A DNA stretch of 8,937 nt from DATEMK01 sp035275625 (GTDB lineage: Bacteria > Bacteroidota > Bacteroidia > AKYH767-A > OLB10), in the NCBI GenBank assembly GCA_035275625.1, contig DATEMK010000065.1, positions 1-8,937 on the forward strand. Reading direction: 5' to 3'. Shown here piece after piece: positions 6,026 through 8,937 of this stretch. The stretch's first letter is position 1; each line of letters begins with the position of its first letter. Under the pieces are notes generated by a model. The model was not told the DNA's origin. It saw nothing but the letters and a program-made list of their open reading frames with translations, and did not search any database. The translations under genes and the position numbers were made by a program.

Positions 6026-6739
6026 CTATTTACTAATCAGCTTCAATTTAGAAATCTCCTCCATCACAAAATCAAGTTGCTCTTCAAAATTCATATTTGA
6101 GTTATCAAGAATCACCGCATCATCCGCTTTTCTCAAAGGGCTTATTTTACGGTGCGTATCTTCTTCATCGCGGCTCTTTATATTATTTTCAACTTCTTTA
6201 AAAGTAACTTTAACGCCTTTGCTCAACAATTCATTGTATCGTCTCTGCGCACGCACACCCGGATCGGCTACCATAAATATTTTAAGATCGGCATTCGGAA
6301 AAACGGTGGTGCCAATATCGCGTCCGTCCATTACCAATCCGCCATGATGCTGCATTTTCTGCTGAAGCGCAACTAATTTTTTCCTCACCGCCCTGATAGC
6401 GCTCACATGACTCACATTTTCTGAAATTTCCATGGTCCTGATCTCATGCTCCGCATTATTACCGTTTAAATAAATTTCCGAAAAATGTGTTTCCGGATTA
6501 ATTTTAAATGTAATTTCAATATCATGCATCACTTTTTCAAAATCAACTTCCGAGGATTCTAATTCTTCAGGTAATGGAACAGGAATATTATTACGCAGAA
6601 AATAAAAAGTTACTGCCCGGTACATAGCCCCAGAATCAATATAATTCAGCTTGAGCTTATGGGCCAACGCTTTTGCCACCGTGCTTTTCCCGCACGAAGA
6701 ATAGCCGTCAATGGCAATAATTAATTTCTTAAAAGGCAT
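6026..6739 (-). CDS. cmk: Cytidylate kinase
   Basis: Cmk phosphorylates CMP and dCMP with ATP, feeding the CTP/dCTP pools, in the cytoplasm. The 237-aa product is of normal length. The P-loop GYSSCGKS is at residues 12-19, followed by the DSGAMYRAV segment (about 36-44) of the nucleotide-binding region. A DGRDIGTTVFPNADLKIF stretch with the RDIG motif marks the CMP site, RRYNELL begins the lid region, and a SRDEEDTHRKISPLRKADDA segment completes the catalytic Arg/Asp signature before a terminal DAVILDNSNM element. The start is an ATG 5 nt after a -7 box. The gene is divergent from the M48 gene (65 nt between starts) and lies upstream of ispH and rpsA. Its role complements pyrR/pyrB in pyrimidine supply, though the link is positional only. 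Confidence 0.97.
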   Translation of the reverse strand: MPFKKLIIAIDGYSSCGKSTVAKALAHKLKLNYIDSGAMYRAVTFYFLRNNIPVPLPEELESSEVDFEKVMHDIEITFKINPETHFSEIYLNGNNAEHEIRTMEISENVSHVSAIRAVRKKLVALQQKMQHHGGLVMDGRDIGTTVFPNADLKIFMVADPGVRAQRRYNELLSKGVKVTFKEVENNIKSRDEEDTHRKISPLRKADDAVILDNSNMNFEEQLDFVMEEISKLKLISK

Positions 6740-6744
6740 GGAAG

Positions 6745-6752
6745 CAAAGGTA
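6745..6752 (-). promoter_or_regulatory. Putative -7 promoter box for cmk
   Basis: The minus strand reads TACCTTTG, matching TAnnTTTG, with 5 nt before the cmk ATG. Transcription would start very close to the start codon. It is one of two divergent boxes in the 65-nt cmk/M48 gap. Confidence 0.6.
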
Positions 6753-6781
6753 GGAAAAACACGAGATTGAAAGATTCAGGT

Positions 6782-6789
6782 TATTTTTG
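6782..6789 (+). promoter_or_regulatory. Putative -7 promoter box for the M48 gene
   Basis: The plus strand reads TATTTTTG, matching TAnnTTTG, 15 nt before the ATG at 6805. It is divergent to the cmk box, with 29 nt between them. No convincing -33 element is seen. Confidence 0.5.
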
Positions 6790-6804
6790 TGGCAATTCAA
6801 TTAA

Positions 6805-8025
6805 ATGCTCACCTTAATCATCCTCATCCTCATTGCCGATTACATCCTCGAACGTTATCTCGACTGGATTAATATTCATCACTGGAGCAATACGATTCCG
6901 GAAGAGATGAAAGGGGTTTATGACGAAGATAAATACCGCAAATCGCAGGATTATGAAAAAACAAAAACCCGGTTTGGTTTTATCTCCTCCACCTTTAATC
7001 TTATTTTAATACTCGTTATTTTATTTACCGGCAGCTTTGCTTTGCTCAATAATTGGGCATTGTCAGTTACAGCACACCCGGTCTGGAGCGCGCTTTTATT
7101 TTTTGGTGCGATCACTGTGCTTTCCGACATCCTCAATCTGCCTTTCAGCTATTACCGCACATTTATCATTGAAGAAAATTTCGGATTTAACCGGATGAAC
7201 CTTGCCACTTTTTTTCTTGACAAATTAAAAGGGTATTTGCTGGGCGGACTAATCGGAGGGAGCCTGTTATATTTATTTATCTGGCTATACAGTGCAGCCG
7301 GAACTAACTGGTGGGTATATGCGTGGATGGCATTTTCAGTTGTTATGCTTTTCATGACCATGTTTTATGCATCCGTCATCGTTCCGCTATTCAATAAGCT
7401 TACTCCGCTTCCTGACGGAGAATTGCGCAAAGCAATTGAGAGCTATTGCGGCAAAGTGGGATTTAAATTAAACAATTTGTTTGTAATGGATGGCTCCAAA
7501 CGTTCTTCAAAAGCAAATGCCTTTTTCAGCGGAATCGGTCCAAAGAAAAAAATTGTTTTGTTTGATACTCTTATTAATAATCACACAAATAACGAGCTGG
7601 TTGCCGTGCTTGCGCACGAAATCGGGCATTATAAAAAGAAGCACACCCGCTTAAGCTTTATTCTTACCATCCTGCAAACAGGCATCATGCTTTTTATTTT
7701 TTCAAAAGTTATTGATAACCCCGGGTTATCGCTGGCGCTGGGCTCTCCGAAACCCTACCTGCAGCTCGGAATGCTTGCTTTCGGATTGCTTTACAGCCCG
7801 CTTTCGCTCCTCATTAGTCTGATCATGAATATGATTTCGCGTAAAAACGAATTTGAAGCCGACCATTTTGCAAAAACAACTTTCGATGGCGAATCGTTAA
7901 TCAATGCCTTAAAAAAATTATCTGTAAACAACCTCAGCAACCTCCTGCCCCACCCTGTTTATGTTTTCTTTCATTATTCGCATCCGCCTTTGCTGGAAAG
8001 GCTGAAGGCTTTGAAGAAAGGATAA
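6805..8025 (+). CDS. M48 family (Ste24-type) membrane metallopeptidase
   Basis: This is an integral-membrane zinc endopeptidase of the Ste24/CAAX protease 1 family, 406 aa, about the family length. The zinc site is intact: H271-E272-x-x-H275 (HEIGH) and the third ligand E351 in the EADH motif. The conserved substrate-groove segment SSKANAFFSG is at 234-243. Hydrophobic membrane segments are visible near residues 1-14, 60-82, 94-116, 143-163, 168-195, 283-302 and 321-343. Bacterial members are thought to degrade or process membrane proteins; bacteria lack the prenylated CAAX substrates of the eukaryotic enzyme, so the substrate here is unknown. The start is an ATG with a -7 box 15 nt upstream. 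The final 50 codons are repeated at 8719-8865 beyond a hicBA pair, and the last seven or so codons differ between copies, so the current C-terminus (ERLKALKKG) may not be the ancestral one. Confidence 0.95.
   Translation: MLTLIILILIADYILERYLDWINIHHWSNTIPEEMKGVYDEDKYRKSQDYEKTKTRFGFISSTFNLILILVILFTGSFALLNNWALSVTAHPVWSALLFFGAITVLSDILNLPFSYYRTFIIEENFGFNRMNLATFFLDKLKGYLLGGLIGGSLLYLFIWLYSAAGTNWWVYAWMAFSVVMLFMTMFYASVIVPLFNKLTPLPDGELRKAIESYCGKVGFKLNNLFVMDGSKRSSKANAFFSGIGPKKKIVLFDTLINNHTNNELVAVLAHEIGHYKKKHTRLSFILTILQTGIMLFIFSKVIDNPGLSLALGSPKPYLQLGMLAFGLLYSPLSLLISLIMNMISRKNEFEADHFAKTTFDGESLINALKKLSVNNLSNLLPHPVYVFFHYSHPPLLERLKALKKG
7873..8019 (+). repeat. Direct repeat, proximal copy (3' end of M48 gene)
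   Basis: This stretch aligns without gaps to 8719-8865 (offset 846). Positions 7873-8005 are 132/133 identical; the only difference is C7938 versus T8784, a silent Ser codon change. From 8006 the copies diverge quickly, with five mismatches in the next 14 positions. Identity starts abruptly at 7873 within the codon after the EADHFA segment. Confidence 0.95.
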
Positions 8026-8037
8026 AATAATATTTTC

Positions 8038-8274
8038 CTACCTGTTTAATACCTTAAAAAAATAATTTTTGTCTTTGCCTAAAATGCGCAAGCCATTTTT
8101 GATGATAAACTCAGGAACAGGATCAATGTGAGACTGAAAAGTAACAGGTCTTAACAAATCGTTCCGTGACCAGTGTTCATGACCGCCTTTTGTACGAATG
8201 CATTTACAACCAATGTATGTGAGAAATTCGCGGTATTCTGCCACAGAAATATTGGAAAGTTTCCGTGTTGACAT
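8038..8274 (-). CDS. hicA: HicA-family toxin of a type II TA system
   Basis: This 78-aa protein looks like a HicA mRNA interferase: a small dsRBD-like fold that cleaves mRNA and inhibits translation until bound by HicB. The family signature is a short N-terminal helix (AEYREFLTYIG), a strand with the Gly-rich catalytic loop KGGHEHW (H32 is the likely catalytic histidine), then a VTFQSHIDPVPEFI segment and a C-terminal helix with LRILGKD. The more familiar form of the loop is GSH; here it is GGH. The ATG overlaps the hicB stop by one base (TGATG), indicating translational coupling, with the antitoxin gene first. The gene is convergent with the M48 gene, with 12 nt between stop codons and no terminator seen. 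The pair lies inside a direct repeat (7873-8019 and 8719-8865), suggesting acquisition. Confidence 0.85.
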   Translation of the reverse strand: MSTRKLSNISVAEYREFLTYIGCKCIRTKGGHEHWSRNDLLRPVTFQSHIDPVPEFIIKNGLRILGKDKNYFFKVLNR

Positions 8275-8657
8275 CAGGCATTCACCGGCACTTGAATTTG
8301 TTCATTAAATTTTCTGAAATCCTTGGTGTTGAAAATTTCGTTGAACTGTTCATTTTCATCAAGCATGTAACCCAGCGAAGGCGCAATATAACGCTGGTTT
8401 GATTTTTTTATCTGCCATCCCAGGCCTTTTAAAACTTTTTCGAGCGTCTTCTTATGAGTGGTATAACCTATAAATTCTTCAATTGTAATGGTAAAAGAAT
8501 TTTTGGCTTCTGCCATAGTTTTTCCATATCCGAATAAATCGAGCGAAGGCGAGTAAATAACCTGCAATCCATTTTCCTCATAAGTAACAACCGGCAGATC
8601 AAAAATTACTTTTTTCTTTGAATCAGCATAAGTGCCTCGTGTTCGTTGATGTTTCAT
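8274..8657 (-). CDS. hicB: HicB-family antitoxin
   Basis: This 127-aa protein is the probable antitoxin partner of the downstream HicA. The N-terminal half fits the HicB partial RNase H-like fold: a strand with VVTYEENGLQVIYSPSLDLF (about 23-42), the GYGKTMAEA turn (43-51) equivalent to the G-x-T-xx-EA motif of HicB proteins, and a following amphipathic helix (52-65). The C-terminal region (about 70-127) is polar, with no recognisable ribbon-helix-helix or HTH, so DNA-binding autoregulation cannot be claimed from sequence. I chose the ATG at 8657 over a TTG at 8684, because the TTG lies upstream of the -7 box at 8662-8669 and would not be transcribed from it. The leader is then nearly absent. 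Its stop codon overlaps the hicA ATG by one base. Confidence 0.8.
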   Translation of the reverse strand: MKHQRTRGTYADSKKKVIFDLPVVTYEENGLQVIYSPSLDLFGYGKTMAEAKNSFTITIEEFIGYTTHKKTLEKVLKGLGWQIKKSNQRYIAPSLGYMLDENEQFNEIFNTKDFRKFNEQIQVPVNA

Positions 8658-8661
8658 AGTG

Positions 8662-8669
8662 CAAAAATA
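8662..8669 (-). promoter_or_regulatory. Putative -7 promoter box for hicBA
   Basis: The minus strand reads TATTTTTG followed by CACT and the ATG at 8657, the same arrangement and nearly the same sequence as at ispH. No clear -33 element is seen. It places transcription start close to the ATG and marks the upstream edge of the TA unit, about 50 nt from the distal M48 fragment. Confidence 0.6.
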
Positions 8670-8712
8670 ACGCATTATTCCCAAACTTTTTTTTCACTGC
8701 GGTGACCAAACA

Positions 8713-8868
8713 ATGCTGAAAACAACTTTCGATGGCGAATCGTTAATCAATGCCTTAAAAAAATTATCTGTAAACAACCTCAGTAACCTCCTGCCCCACC
8801 CTGTTTATGTTTTCTTTCATTATTCGCATCCGCCTTTGCTGGAAAGGCTGAGGGAGCTGAAAAAATGA
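8713..8868 (+). pseudogene. Duplicated 3' fragment of the M48 metallopeptidase gene
   Basis: This is a second copy of the last 49 codons or so of the M48 gene, in the same frame and orientation and with an intact stop (TGA at 8866-8868). It happens to be preceded in frame by ATG CTG, so it could be read as a 51-aa peptide (MLKTTFDGES to LRELKK). It lacks the zinc site and every membrane segment of the parent protein, so it cannot be a peptidase, and no promoter box or other start signal is evident. The matching part is 8719-8865; 8713-8718 is not homologous. The C-terminus is LERLRELKK instead of LERLKALKKG. It may be the original gene end, displaced by insertion of the hicBA cassette, or a leftover from imported DNA. 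Confidence 0.9.
8719..8865 (+). repeat. Direct repeat, distal copy (3' end of M48 gene)
   Basis: This is the partner of 7873-8019, at an offset of 846 bp. The core 8719-8851 is identical apart from T8784. The repeats flank about 700 bp that contain only hicA, hicB and short flanks. Confidence 0.95.
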
Positions 8869-8895
8869 TGCAGGCTTTTCAAATTATTAAAATGC

Positions 8896-8937
8896 TTATT
8901 GAATAATAAATTTTTTTGTAACCGCTTTATCATCTGT
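8896..8937 (-). CDS. C-terminal end of a probable T9SS-sorted protein (partial)
   Basis: The minus strand entering from the right edge is open and encodes 13 residues before TAA: TDDKAVTKKFIIQ. The ending (polar turn, then VTKKFIIQ) closely resembles the last strand of type A C-terminal sorting domains of the Bacteroidota type IX secretion system, which typically end in a KK-hydrophobic-hydrophobic-hydrophobic-Q pattern. If so, the gene lying mostly outside the window encodes a secreted or cell-surface protein. The evidence is only 13 residues, so this is a suggestion. The 27 nt between it and the M48 fragment contain nothing I recognise. Confidence 0.5.
   Translation of the reverse strand, partial: TDDKAVTKKFIIQ

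Noticed and set aside
8682..8684. TTG as the hicB start codon
   Set aside because: It lies upstream of the -7 box at 8662-8669; the ATG at 8657 fits the same geometry as ispH.
8020..8718. A transposon or integron cassette carrying hicBA
   Set aside because: No transposase, integrase, terminal inverted repeats or recombination-site-like sequence could be found around the pair; only the long direct repeat is visible.
8713..8868. A new 51-aa gene
   Set aside because: It is a copy of the M48 C-terminus with a chance ATG two codons before the repeat, so it is treated as a pseudogene fragment.

Overview
The window reads as a chromosome segment of a Bacteroidota bacterium, probably an environmental member. 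The evidence is the AT-rich intergenic DNA, recurrent TAnnTTTG promoter boxes (the -7 element of this phylum) just upstream of starts, no obvious Shine-Dalgarno sequences, an S1 protein with a long charged tail, and, at the right edge, what looks like the last residues of a type IX secretion sorting domain.

Layout. Positions 1-213 hold no convincing gene, but contain a possible insertion-sequence scar and a 25-bp imperfect inverted repeat made of octamers. Two unrecognised small minus-strand genes follow (214-435 and 496-861). A run of minus-strand housekeeping genes then reads leftward from 6739: cmk (cytidylate kinase), ispH (last step of the MEP isoprenoid pathway), rpsA (ribosomal protein S1), a strong intrinsic terminator, pyrR and pyrB (pyrimidine regulation and the committed pyrimidine step). 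The cmk-ispH-rpsA order is a known bacterial neighbourhood. Most of these genes have their own promoter box, so this is a row of short transcription units and not one operon. A divergent gene at 6805-8025 encodes a Ste24-type M48 membrane metallopeptidase.

The accessory part is at the right end. A hicB-hicA toxin-antitoxin pair lies antisense to, and immediately after, the M48 gene. Beyond it the 3' end of the M48 gene appears a second time (8719-8865), with one mismatch over the first 133 bp. The toxin-antitoxin cassette is therefore bracketed by direct repeats of its neighbour's 3' end. Recombination between the copies would remove 846 bp, including both TA genes, and leave a complete metallopeptidase frame. 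This is the most interesting structure in the window.

A second theme is short-period repeats between genes. Arrays of 8-bp units (core AATTG or its complement) occur in five gaps, one of them joined to an array of 7-bp units. All coordinates, motifs and alignments were read by eye; family assignments come from recognisable motifs and not from a database search.
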